This document shows positions 29,946-38,068 of a stretch of 38,068 nucleotides of DNA, piece by piece. Numbering within the stretch: position 1 is the stretch's first letter; each line of letters begins with the position of its first letter. Below the pieces are notes generated by a model. The model did not search any database. It was given only the letters and a program-made list of their open reading frames with translations, and was not told the DNA's origin. This stretch comes from Bacillus renqingensis (lineage in GTDB: Bacteria; Bacillota; Bacilli; Bacillales; Cytobacillaceae): the NCBI RefSeq assembly GCF_016464375.1, contig NZ_JADDIU010000047.1, forward strand, positions 1 through 38,068, given 5' to 3'. The position numbers were made by a program, and so were the translations under genes.

Positions 29946-29974
29946 TTGTCGTTTCATCTTATTTTAGGTAAATT
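29946..29974 (+). promoter_or_regulatory. Possible promoter of the immunity operon
   Basis: TTGTCG (29946-29951) and TAAATT (29969-29974) are 17 bases apart, facing the YknX-like gene. Another candidate, TTGTTT with TAAGAT around 30135-30163, lies closer. The divergent gap of about 450 bases between the two start codons contains no other gene. Confidence 0.35.
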
Positions 29975-30042
29975 TCGCCATAAAGTGTCTAATAATGGGG
30001 ATTTTACCCATTTCCCATATATATAAAATATGGAAATATACA

Positions 30043-30117
30043 AGGAATTTAGTCCTATGTTAATTTAAATAGAATTATATAAAGCAAAGAAAAAAATTAG
30101 GACTTTGGTCCTTTTTT
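30043..30117 (+). promoter_or_regulatory. Attenuator-like hairpin before the YknX-like gene
   Basis: AGGAC (30100-30104) and GTCCT (30109-30113) with loop TTTG and a following T-run look like a small terminator. An upstream AGTCCTA (30051-30057) could pair instead with the left arm TAGGACT, forming an alternative structure. The ORF MEIYKEFSPMLI (from about 30030) overlaps the upstream element. Confidence 0.4.
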
Positions 30118-30233
30118 AGGTTAATTTATTAGGTTGTTTAAACAGGTTTTTTGGATTAAGATATTTACAAATATTTAAAATTATATAATTATAGTGATAT
30201 GTGATAAATACTCCAATAGGGAGGGAAGATTCT

Positions 30234-31421
30234 TTGCAGGAAGAGAAAACACCTATGACCAAAAGGAAGAAGTGGATAGTGATTGGGCTGCTTGTTTCTG
30301 TTATAACCCTAGTAGTAATTAATATTACAGTCATGCAAAATAAGAAAAATAGCAGTAAAGAAGATTGGGAGTTTGTCAGTGTTACAGAGAGAAAAATAAG
30401 TAATACTAAATTAGTTTCGGGACAAGTTGTACCTGGAAGGGTAGAGACATTATATGTTGATCTTTCAAAGGGAAAGGTCAAGAGAATTTTTGTCAAAGAA
30501 GGACAGAAGGTTAAACAAGGAGATGAACTTTTTTCTTACGATAATTCGGATTTGAAGATTCAGGAAAAACAATTGGAATTAGATAAAAGGTCTATAAATC
30601 TTCGCTCCAAACATGAAAGTGAAAAATTGGCTACTTTAAAGAAAAACATCAAAAAGGCAAAGGATGAGGGGGCGACTTCTGATGTGTTAGCATCTTTGGA
30701 GGAACAGCTACAAGATTTACAATACGAGCAGCAATCCATAAATCTTGAAATGGAGAAAAATAAGCTTTCAGCGGAACAATTAAAAACGAAGCAGAAGGAG
30801 TTAATTGTCTATAGCAGTTCCTCCGGAATAGTACAGAAAGTGAACACGGAGATAGGGAAAAATCTAACCCAAACTTCCGGAGTTGAGGGGGATCCCATTA
30901 TACAAATTGCTTCTAAGGAACCATTCCAAATAGAGGGGACATTAACGGAACTGCAAAAGGGACAAATTCTGCCTGACCAACCCATTACGGTCACCTCAAA
31001 GGCCGTTCCGAACAAAAAATGGAAGGGCAAGATTACCGAGGTAAATGAGTATCCCGTATCTGATGAATCGGGACAGGGGATATCCGGAACTGCAGGCAAC
31101 CAAACGCAAAATATTTCCTATTACAATTTTAAAGCAACATTGGAAACACAAGCTGACTTATCACCAGGTTACCATGTTTCCATTCAGGTGGAGCTTACCC
31201 AAAAAAAAATGCTAGCCATCCCACGTAGTTCTATTATCGAAAAAGGAGATTCTAAATATGTCTATGTGGTAAATAACAATGTGTTACATAAGAAAACACT
31301 CACAACAGGTATAGGTGACGGGGAATGGACGGAAGTGATCGAAGGCTTGACGGCGGGTGAAAAGGTTGTAAATAACCCTTCTGACCGTCTTTATGACGGA
31401 ATGGAAGTGAAAGGAAAATGA
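30234..31421 (+). CDS. HlyD/MacA-type adaptor subunit, YknX-like
   Basis: A membrane-fusion-type accessory protein of 395 aa. It has one N-terminal membrane anchor (KWIVIGLLVSVITLVVINITVM), a barrel-sandwich/lipoyl half (VEGQKVKQGDELFSYD-like), a Lys/Glu-rich coiled coil of about 90 residues, and beta-barrel and membrane-proximal domains (AIPRSSIIEKGDSKYVYVVNN). In B. subtilis YknX works with YknW, YknY and YknZ to protect against the SDP toxin. The TTG at 30234 has GGAGGG upstream; the frame opens at GTG 30201. The stop overlaps the ATPase start. Confidence 0.85.
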   Translation: MQEEKTPMTKRKKWIVIGLLVSVITLVVINITVMQNKKNSSKEDWEFVSVTERKISNTKLVSGQVVPGRVETLYVDLSKGKVKRIFVKEGQKVKQGDELFSYDNSDLKIQEKQLELDKRSINLRSKHESEKLATLKKNIKKAKDEGATSDVLASLEEQLQDLQYEQQSINLEMEKNKLSAEQLKTKQKELIVYSSSSGIVQKVNTEIGKNLTQTSGVEGDPIIQIASKEPFQIEGTLTELQKGQILPDQPITVTSKAVPNKKWKGKITEVNEYPVSDESGQGISGTAGNQTQNISYYNFKATLETQADLSPGYHVSIQVELTQKKMLAIPRSSIIEKGDSKYVYVVNNNVLHKKTLTTGIGDGEWTEVIEGLTAGEKVVNNPSDRLYDGMEVKGK

Positions 31422-32101
31422 TCAGCTTAAAGCACATAAGAAAGATTTATAAGGAAGGAACGCTAGAAGTACCAGTGCTTCATGATATCAATATAGAGAT
31501 AGAAGCCGGTGAATTTGTATCGATTATGGGTCCATCGGGGTCGGGAAAATCAACATTGATGAATATTATCGGCTGCCTAGATCAAAAAGCAACAGGAGAA
31601 TATCTGCTAAATGGAAGGAATGTACTGCAAACAGATGATTCTAAATTATCACTTATTCGAAATCGATACATAGGGTTCATATTCCAACATTTCCACCTCC
31701 TTCCTAGACTAACGGCGTTAGAGAATGTGAAATTGCCTCTTGTATATGGTGGAATTCGGAGAAGGGAACAAAGAGAACGGGCAGTTGATGCGCTTGTCAA
31801 AGTGGGTTTAGCCGACCGGATGGGCCATTTACCGAGCCAACTTTCCGGGGGCCAGAAACAGCGGGTGGCGATTGCACGTGCGATCGCCAATCGTCCATCC
31901 TTTATCTTAGCAGATGAACCAACTGGGGCGCTTGATACGAAATCGGGGGAACAAATTATGGACATTTTTACGCAATTGAATATTGAGGGGGCAACAATCA
32001 TCTTGGTCACGCATGAGGAGGAAGTAGCTACTTATACGTCACGGCATATTCTTCTAAGGGATGGACGCATTATTATGGATAGGAGAGGAGCGTTCTCATG
32101 A
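31418..32101 (+). CDS. ABC ATPase, YknY/MacB type
   Basis: A 227-residue ATPase of the LolD/MacB class. Walker A is GPSGSGKST, the Q-loop region is [12 protein letters not shown], the signature [15 protein letters not shown] and Walker [12 protein letters not shown], with an H-loop in VTHEEEV. It overlaps both neighbouring genes as ATGA-type junctions, so the adaptor, ATPase and permease form one translationally coupled unit. It corresponds to AS-48G and YknY. Confidence 0.93.
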   Translation: MISLKHIRKIYKEGTLEVPVLHDINIEIEAGEFVSIMGPSGSGKSTLMNIIGCLDQKATGEYLLNGRNVLQTDDSKLSLIRNRYIGFIFQHFHLLPRLTALENVKLPLVYGGIRRREQRERAVDALVKVGLADRMGHLPSQLSGGQKQRVAIARAIANRPSFILADEPTGALDTKSGEQIMDIFTQLNIEGATIILVTHEEEVATYTSRHILLRDGRIIMDRRGAFS

Positions 32102-33297
32102 GTTTAATGGAGAGCGTGAAAATTGCCCTTTCATCCATTCTTGTTCATAAGCTTCGTTCAGCACTCACAATGCTTGGCATTATCATTGGCGTTGGATCCA
32201 TTATTACCGTAGTGGCGATTGGACAAGGTGGGGAAGCAGCATTAAAATCACAGTTTGCGGGTTCTGGAAATAATACCATTGAGATCAACTTTACGCCGGA
32301 AAACGTTGACCCTCTTTCATTGCCCTTCAGCCAAGAACCGACTTTTACACAGGAAAATCTTCTTCAGCTTAGGGAAATTCCCGAGATATCTCATGTTATT
32401 ACGACAAATGATACAATGGAAACCCTGATAGAAAATGATAAGAACATTGGAACGCAAATCTATGGAATCACCAATGATTATTTTGCAGTGAATTCCATAA
32501 AGGTGACAAAGGGGAGAAAGTTAAATGAATTGGATTTTTCCCAATCCAATAATGTCACGATGATTAATGAAAAGGCAAAAAAAGACTTTTTTGATAACAA
32601 CGAGGCTGTCGGGAAAATCCTTGAAATAAGGGGGCAGCCATTTCAGGTCATCGGAGTATACAAATCTTCAGATGATTTTCTTGGATTGGGTATGCCTGAA
32701 ATACTAATCCCTCTATCTATATGGCCAGCATTATATGGAACAAACGATATCCAGTCGGTTACGCTTCAAGCAAAGGATATCAACACCCTTGAAACAGCTG
32801 GTACAAAAGCAGTAAACCTGCTTAATGATACGAAGGCACCCGATTTAGAGGGAAAATATGAAGTATTTAATTTAGAGGAGGTCCAAAAGGGTCTTTCCCA
32901 GGTAACTAATATTATGACCATGATTATTAGTGGCATCGCCAGTATTTCTTTGCTTGTAGGCGGTATTGGAGTTATGAATATTATGCTTGTTTCGGTTACA
33001 GAAAGGACAAGAGAGATAGGAATTCGCAAAGCACTTGGGGCGACAAGAGGAAAAATTTTATTGCAATTTTTAATTGAAGCAATGATGCTGACCCTATTGG
33101 GTGGAATTATCGGGATAGGACTTGGGGTTGGAGGGGCGTATTTAGTCTCTACCTTTGCCAAATGGCCGCCACTCGTCTCCGGTAAGGTGATTATTGGCGG
33201 TGTACTTTTTTCAATGACACTGGGTATTATTTTCGGCTTAATGCCAGCAAATAAGGCCGCAAAGCTTGATCCAATCGATGCATTAAGATATGAATAG
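32098..33297 (+). CDS. ABC permease with MacB periplasmic-core and FtsX domains, YknZ-like
   Basis: A 399-residue MacB-type permease. A first membrane helix (LRSALTMLGIIIGVGSIITVVAIG) is followed by an extracytoplasmic domain (about 45-265), then three C-terminal FtsX helices with the signature GGIGVMNIMLVSVTERTREIGIRKALGATRGKI. It corresponds to YknZ and AS-48H. MacB-class systems act as mechanotransmission pumps on substrates outside or in the membrane, fitting removal of a membrane-active peptide. Confidence 0.93.
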   Translation: MSLMESVKIALSSILVHKLRSALTMLGIIIGVGSIITVVAIGQGGEAALKSQFAGSGNNTIEINFTPENVDPLSLPFSQEPTFTQENLLQLREIPEISHVITTNDTMETLIENDKNIGTQIYGITNDYFAVNSIKVTKGRKLNELDFSQSNNVTMINEKAKKDFFDNNEAVGKILEIRGQPFQVIGVYKSSDDFLGLGMPEILIPLSIWPALYGTNDIQSVTLQAKDINTLETAGTKAVNLLNDTKAPDLEGKYEVFNLEEVQKGLSQVTNIMTMIISGIASISLLVGGIGVMNIMLVSVTERTREIGIRKALGATRGKILLQFLIEAMMLTLLGGIIGIGLGVGGAYLVSTFAKWPPLVSGKVIIGGVLFSMTLGIIFGLMPANKAAKLDPIDALRYE

Positions 33298-33315
33298 AGA
33301 GGAAGATATTCAAAG

Positions 33316-33984
33316 ATGAAAACAGTAATGAAGGAATATGATGTAAATGTAGAAAAACCGTCACTTTTAGGTATGATCTCGGCACCAATCCTTCAATTTG
33401 AGCGAATGAAAGAAAAAGCACCGATTGCCTTACCTCTAATTATCATACTTTTACTTACGGGGCTCTCCGGGGCAATCGTTTCGTACGTAGGGTTAAATAA
33501 TCCTATTATCAAAGATTTACCAACACCAATAGAAATCCCTACCTCCTTTACGGTAGGAATGGGGATTGTCGGGGCACTATTCGGAGGAGTTGCTAGGCTC
33601 TTTATCGTTGCCGCCTTCTATAAGCTTTGCATGGTCTTTATGGGCAACGATGCTCCTTATATGAAACTTTTTGCCGTCGTCCTTTATTCCTCCTTGATTA
33701 TGTCAGTCGGCGTCCTTATTAATGGCTTGATTTCACTGTCAGTCGGCGGATATGAAGTCTATTATACCAGCATAGCTCCATTAATGGGGGACAACCAAAT
33801 GCTCAAGTTGATCGCTTCCAATTTTGATATCTTTCATATTTGGTATTATGTGGTGTTAGGAATTGGCTTGAAAGTGGTTATAGGGTTATCCAAAAATAAA
33901 GTCTTTACCCTCGTCATCATTGTTTTCCTACTGGGGGTTGCCTTCAGTTCGTTGGGGGGACTTGTTCCAACACCAGGCATGTAA
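33316..33984 (+). CDS. Yip1-domain membrane protein, YknW-like
   Basis: A 222-residue protein with a soluble N-terminus (KPSLLGMISAPILQFERMKEK) and five membrane helices, the Yip1 pattern of B. subtilis YknW. YknW is needed for assembly of the YknXYZ pump. In B. subtilis the order is W-X-Y-Z; here it is X-Y-Z-W. It lies 18 bases after the permease. AGAGAGG precedes the ATG. Confidence 0.85.
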   Translation: MKTVMKEYDVNVEKPSLLGMISAPILQFERMKEKAPIALPLIIILLLTGLSGAIVSYVGLNNPIIKDLPTPIEIPTSFTVGMGIVGALFGGVARLFIVAAFYKLCMVFMGNDAPYMKLFAVVLYSSLIMSVGVLINGLISLSVGGYEVYYTSIAPLMGDNQMLKLIASNFDIFHIWYYVVLGIGLKVVIGLSKNKVFTLVIIVFLLGVAFSSLGGLVPTPGM

Positions 33985-34061
33985 TGTCTATCAGGATGGC
34001 TTGATGTTTATTCGTGTATTTTTACTAGACATCTAAAGTAAATAAACAAAATTTATATAGG

Positions 34062-34293
34062 GTGTTCTGCAAAAACATCCATAGTGAAATGGAACACGTT
34101 TTGTTTGTGTCACCTCTTTTATGGGGTAAATTTTCGACAATAGATTTTCCTGATAAAAAAGTAACATGGTTACTGGCAGTACCCATATCAACAAACAAGC
34201 ATTTATATGCTGAGAAAGTGTGCGTAGAAGCCCTTGAAGTATTATTTGAAGAAAAAAATAGATGTATTTGATTTAATGAGAAATTCGCGCTAG
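34062..34293 (+). pseudogene. SUFU (suppressor-of-fused) domain remnant
   Basis: The stretch EMEHVLFVSPLLWGKFSTIDF and on to KKVTWLLAVPISTNKHLYAEK matches the C-terminal half of bacterial SUFU-domain proteins (VSPxxWxKFSTxDFPxKKVTWLLAVPIS). Near 34255 a run of seven A shifts the frame: the intact reading would continue KIDVFDLMRNSR. The N-terminal half is missing. Bacterial SUFU proteins are often immunity proteins of polymorphic toxins. Just upstream (33985-34061) I see nothing. Confidence 0.75.
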
Positions 34294-34381
34294 AACAGAC
34301 TCCTACCTCGGCTTTTATAGAAGAAGATGTAGGGATTGCGCTGTAACGCAAACAAAAATAGAAGGTAGGTTCCGTATAAAC

Positions 34382-35839
34382 TGGCACCTATGTCAAGGAC
34401 ACTATAAAAAAAGAAATTAAGCAGCTAGAAGATGATTCCTATATTGAATAGGGGTCATCTTTTTTTTAATTCCACTGATAGCGGTAATTGTTATAGTAAC
34501 CATGTAATGATTTATTTTCGACTTTAACTCCTTCAAGTTTCTTGCCGATTGATATTCGACATCATCCTTCAGGTGGCCAAAGAATGACTCCTGAGGGGCA
34601 TTATCCCAACAGTTACCTCTCCGTGACATAGACTTGGCCCAAACTATATTTTTTTAATAACTTCTGGTATCGTGGGCTTGTGTAGTGGCTTCCCTAATCT
34701 GAGTGGATAAAGGCATCTTTATGGAGCGTAACTTTCTTATTGTTCATCAATTTATGGATCGTCCGGGTTGCGATGTCCAAAGTGATACGGTCAGACACAT
34801 GGTAAGCTAGGATTTCATTGGTAGATGCGTCTTTTACGGTCGACAAATAAGCCATACAATTACCGTTATATGGTAATTAAGTGATATCCGTCAGTAGCAC
34901 TTTTCCAAGGATTCCTTGCTTAAATTCCCTGTTTAATTTGTTCGGGAGAACCTGTCTTTTGTCGCTTTAGCGATTCTTTTATAAGGATTTGGTCTCCTGT
35001 GAGGACAGACGATTCCATATTTCCTCATGATTCTTTGGATCTTTTTACAGCTAAAGATTATGTTAAAATCATTTTCCAATATCATTTTAATGGAGCGTGA
35101 ACCTTTCTTATATCCTCGCCGGTCGAAGGGCCTTTAAAATGATTTCCTTCGCTTTAAGGCCCAATTTCTCCCTAGCCTCCCGGATAGAGGAAGCCTTGAG
35201 GTAGCTATAATATCCAGACCGAGAGACACCCAGGAGGTCACAAAAATACCTGGTCATCCCCTTAAACCCATTTTGTTCTATGGTCTCATGAATCAATTGA
35301 TACGCTTTATTCGGATTTAGAATTTCGCTTGCGTTTAGCAGCCTCCTTTCTGTCGTTTCTAACTTTTTTAACAGCTCCACCTGTCCTTCCAACAATTCAA
35401 TTCTTGCTTTTTGCCTTTCATTCACTTCGGATGGTGTTAGTTCTCGTTTCAAGGGCCTGCCGGAAGCAGTTTTCCTCGAATCAGTAAGCCCGATCAAGCC
35501 ATTCTTTTCATAAGCTTTCTTCCACCTACAGGCTGACTGTTCGATTGGTTTTATTCCTATAACGTCCACATCGAAGCCGTTCTCTACAAATATCTGACGA
35601 GGGAGTTTGCCGACTAAATATGCATCTATAAATCTATTTTTAAAGTCGTCAGTATAGGTAATAGACCTCTCGCTGACACGGTGTACATTTGGATTCTTTT
35701 GAAGTATCTTTATATCTTTAGTTGAAAAAGTTATTTTATTCATAGTTGTCCCCTGATCCCCATATTCTGAAATTCAAGTATATAAAAAAATACCTTTAGG
35801 TGAAACACTCTTTTTCAAGTGTCCTACCTACAGGTACCA
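34382..35839 (-). mobile_element. Decayed IS3-family insertion sequence
   Basis: The ends form imperfect inverted repeats: TGGCACCTATGTCAAGGACA reading inward from 34382, and TGGTACCTGTAGGTAGGACA inward from 35839. The 1458-bp length and the enclosed transposase fit the IS3 family. No matching 3-4-bp target duplication is visible beside the ends (AAAC left, TAGT right). The copy is old, because its transposase has several frameshifts and stops. Confidence 0.85.
34417..35743 (-). pseudogene. IS3-family transposase, multiply inactivated
   Basis: The first open part (35108-35743) has an N-terminal helix-turn-helix region, a leucine-zipper-like coiled coil (RIELLEGQVELLKKLETTERRLL) and the start of the catalytic half (GVSRSGYYSYLKA). 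Frame is lost near 35125 (before RGYKKGSRS) and again near 34950. In-frame stops replace residues of the DDE domain: TAA after LLTDIT near 34880, and TAG after FIHSD near 34700. Another frameshift lies at 34632. The final open part (34417-34629) is MSRRGNCWDNAPQESFFGHL and the IS3 C-terminus with MTPIQYRNHLL. It cannot make an active enzyme. Confidence 0.9.
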
Positions 35840-35860
35840 TAGTAGTTAAGCCCTTTTCTA

Positions 35861-38068
35861 TTATTTATAATGAGGAATTTCTAGTATTAGCTTATAAGAA
35901 TCTATTAAACTATATAAATTGTGGATTTGATATACTTGTTTCGCTGCCCAGCCAATATCTGTGGCGTACTGATGGGATGCCTGCTTATTCTTTGTAGCAG
36001 CGCTTGGGTTCCATCTCATTTTGTACAGTGTATCCTGCCCTGCATTAATATAGCCGTTGGCAATAAATTGGGCCCCGCCAATAATGGCCGCTTCGGGAGT
36101 AAACCATCCGGCATTATAAGCAAATTGTGCTCCGCCGTTAAGGGCATTCCCGTCGTTTGCCCCGATTCCGTACATATTGTAAACTGTTTTTCCGTTTACT
36201 TTCACGCCGTTTGCGAGCTGTGAGCGCCCATTATTCGTTTCTAACAAGGCATGGGATATCAAGTACATCTCATTAATGTGATATGTATTTCCGGCTGTAA
36301 TAAAGGTTGCTGCCTTTCCTTGTAATATCCCTTTTCCGGATAAGACTCGATCATTTACTTCTTTTGCATCAATGTTGGCTGTTACCGATAATTTTAGGAA
36401 TTGCAGCGAATCAGCCGTGTTATTAAGAAAGTTATTCGGATTTAAATAATAGGCAACATCCTCCGGACTAGCATTGACCCATGTTTTATTATAGGAAACT
36501 TTATACCAGTTATAACCATCATTTCCTTTAACTGTCCCTAAAATCTTAAGGGTTTCCTGATTATTTACTTGTCCTACTGTCCAATAATTTGTCCCGGCAC
36601 CTCCTCTAATCTTCCACCCTGAGCCGTTTACGGTACCGGTTGTTGAACTCGTTAAAGTGAGGGCATCCGCTCGAATATAGGTATCATATTTCTTATCGGT
36701 TTGCGGGTTTACGGCCATCTCTATTTTTGTCATGTCAGCTAAGCTAATTGGGTAATTTTCATTATTCTTTTCGATATTTTTACCGGTGTTGTTCGGATTA
36801 AAAGGAGCCGTATCTGATAAATATTGGGAACTGACATAACCCGTTTTCCCGTTTGCAGTAACCTTTGCCCAGCCCTTTTCTTCGGACAAAACGGTGACAA
36901 TTGTTCCTCGTGCCAGCTTTGTGGTAACGGCTGCACCTGTGGATGCAGAAGCCCGCATATTTAAGCTGGAGCCGACAATTACATTAACGTATTTTTCGAT
37001 TGTTTTTGAATCATTTTTATCTGTTCCGGAATTGGCATTCCCTCCAGTACCGGTATTCGTACCGGGAGTGGAAGTATCCTTCCCTGGAGAGGAGTTAGAG
37101 CCTGCACCAGGTTTTGTTGGAGAAAGAAATTCAGAACTCACAAAGCCCGTTTTCCCATAGGCTTGGATTTTGGCCCATCCCTTTTCTTCTGAAAAAACAG
37201 TGACTTGCACACCCCTGGCTAATTTTATTACTACCGAGGCCTTTGTTGAGGCGCTTTTACGCATATTTAACGCGGAACCAAGGTCGACATTTATATACTT
37301 TGTTATTGTTTTTTGCTCAGTATTCTTTGGTGGGTTAAGGCTAGAACCTTTGCTCACTAGAAATTCAGAGCTGACAAAACCTTGTTGCCCATTAACTTGA
37401 ATTTTGGCCCATCCTTTAGATTCTTCCACAACCTTTACTTCGGTACCATTTTTCAGCTTAGCCATGATGGCTGAGTTGGTTGAAGGGCTTTTTCTTACAT
37501 TCAAGCTGGAGCCGGGATTGATATTCACATGCTTCGTTGTCGTTTTCTGTGGTTGTGAAGTTGAAGGGCTGCCGGCGCTTTGAGATTTATCAGATAAAAA
37601 GGTCGAACTGACATACCCCGTTTTTCCATAGACTTCAATTTTCGCCCAGCCTCCGGAGACGGAGTATACTTTGACAGCGGTGCCCTTTGCCAGTTTTGTG
37701 ATAATGGACCCGGTAAGTGAGGCGCTATTGCGCATATTTAACGATCCGCTTGTTACATTTACATATTTGGTTGCGGCTGTAACCGTCGTATCCTTGGAGT
37801 TTTCCTCCTTTTTGGCTGCTAGAAAGCTTGTACTGACGTATCCCTCTTTGCCATTCGCCTTCACCTTTGCCCATCCGTTTGCTTCCGAGTAAACGGTAAC
37901 AGTCGTACCTTTTGCCAGAGAGGCAACGACGGCAGCGCTAGTTGAGGCACTTTTGCGCAAGTTCAATGATCCACTGGCAATATCGACATACTTAGTTGTG
38001 GCTTTAACAGTGGTATGTTTTGAGTTCTCCGCCTTTTTGGCTGCTAGAAAGCTCGTGCTGACGTATCC
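35861..38068 (-). CDS. SH3b-repeat N-acetylglucosaminidase (partial, start outside window)
   Basis: An extracellular peptidoglycan hydrolase, open at the right edge, so the signal peptide and start are not seen. It has five complete bacterial SH3 repeats of about 60-70 residues (pattern LNMRxSASTxAxVxxKLAKGTxVxVxSExxGWAKIxxxGKxGYVSSxFL), plus part of a sixth at the edge. A divergent SH3-like module follows (WKIRGGAGTNYWTVGQVNNQ). The C-terminal glucosaminidase domain has SHALLETNNGRS with a likely catalytic Glu, NMYGIGANDGNALNGGAQFA and GWFTPEAAIIGGAQF. The type is that of LytD-like autolysins. The upstream-most repeats are nearly identical in DNA. Confidence 0.9.
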   Translation of the reverse strand, partial: GYVSTSFLAAKKAENSKHTTVKATTKYVDIASGSLNLRKSASTSAAVVASLAKGTTVTVYSEANGWAKVKANGKEGYVSTSFLAAKKEENSKDTTVTAATKYVNVTSGSLNMRNSASLTGSIITKLAKGTAVKVYSVSGGWAKIEVYGKTGYVSSTFLSDKSQSAGSPSTSQPQKTTTKHVNINPGSSLNVRKSPSTNSAIMAKLKNGTEVKVVEESKGWAKIQVNGQQGFVSSEFLVSKGSSLNPPKNTEQKTITKYINVDLGSALNMRKSASTKASVVIKLARGVQVTVFSEEKGWAKIQAYGKTGFVSSEFLSPTKPGAGSNSSPGKDTSTPGTNTGTGGNANSGTDKNDSKTIEKYVNVIVGSSLNMRASASTGAAVTTKLARGTIVTVLSEEKGWAKVTANGKTGYVSSQYLSDTAPFNPNNTGKNIEKNNENYPISLADMTKIEMAVNPQTDKKYDTYIRADALTLTSSTTGTVNGSGWKIRGGAGTNYWTVGQVNNQETLKILGTVKGNDGYNWYKVSYNKTWVNASPEDVAYYLNPNNFLNNTADSLQFLKLSVTANIDAKEVNDRVLSGKGILQGKAATFITAGNTYHINEMYLISHALLETNNGRSQLANGVKVNGKTVYNMYGIGANDGNALNGGAQFAYNAGWFTPEAAIIGGAQFIANGYINAGQDTLYKMRWNPSAATKNKQASHQYATDIGWAAKQVYQIHNLYSLIDSYKLILEIPHYK

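Noticed and set aside
30116..30496. 126-codon minus-strand frame opposite the YknX-like gene start
   Set aside because: It is a shadow of the adaptor gene and leader, with no ribosome site or family pattern.
32766..33161. Long open frame antisense to the permease gene
   Set aside because: It overlaps the well-supported MacB/FtsX-type permease on the other strand, and its translation looks like a reverse-strand artefact.

Overview
The window is a chromosomal replication-origin region from an endospore-forming member of the Bacillaceae (Bacillus in the broad sense). The gene order, protein sequences, Shine-Dalgarno-driven starts and sporulation-linked genes (spoIIIJ-type yidC, soj/spo0J, noc, yyaC) all match that group closely. 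I could not run a search, so species is not assigned; a Neobacillus- or Bacillus-like genome is plausible.

Positions 1-273 hold the gyrA terminator, then a consensus promoter and boxA of a ribosomal RNA operon that runs off the left edge on the minus strand. Positions 274-9529 (minus strand) are gyrA, gyrB, remB/yaaB, recF, yaaA, dnaN and dnaA. oriC is bipartite: a DnaA-box cluster upstream of dnaA (about 9860-10090), and a second box cluster with a DnaA-trio-like element and AT-rich unwinding region between dnaA and dnaN (7934-8182). Positions 10252-19841 (plus strand) are rpmH, rnpA, yidC/spoIIIJ, jag/khpB, mnmE, mnmG, rsmG, noc, soj and spo0J. A perfect palindromic parS site lies inside spo0J. 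Next come a DUF554 membrane protein, yyaC (minus strand), an MscS channel, a DUF951 protein and a yyaE-like molybdopterin oxidoreductase (to 24571).

From about 24700 to 33984 the sequence becomes AT-rich and accessory. It holds what looks like a complete bacteriocin island. A minus-strand unit encodes an 80-residue, cysteine-free, cationic, Gly/Ala-rich peptide, a SpoIIM/DUF95-type membrane protein, another small membrane protein, an ABC ATPase, an ABC-2 permease, a PH-like-domain protein and a Yip1-like membrane protein. A divergent plus-strand operon encodes a YknX/MacA-type adaptor, a YknY/MacB-type ATPase, a YknZ/MacB-type permease and a YknW-like Yip1 protein. This layout resembles circular bacteriocin loci such as AS-48 (A-B-C-D plus EFGH), but I do not recognise the peptide. 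The divergent spacer holds 12-bp tandem repeats, inverted repeats and an attenuator-like hairpin.

Positions 33985-35839 hold a frameshifted SUFU-domain remnant and a decayed IS3-family element with recognisable inverted repeats. The right end (35861-38068) is a partial SH3b-repeat N-acetylglucosaminidase on the minus strand whose start lies outside the window.

A family of about 70-170 bp structured repeats occurs between gyrA and gyrB, in the dnaA leader within oriC, between jag and mnmE, and twice between mnmE and mnmG. Its copies share end sequences, and the inner stems of three copies change in a base-pair-preserving way.
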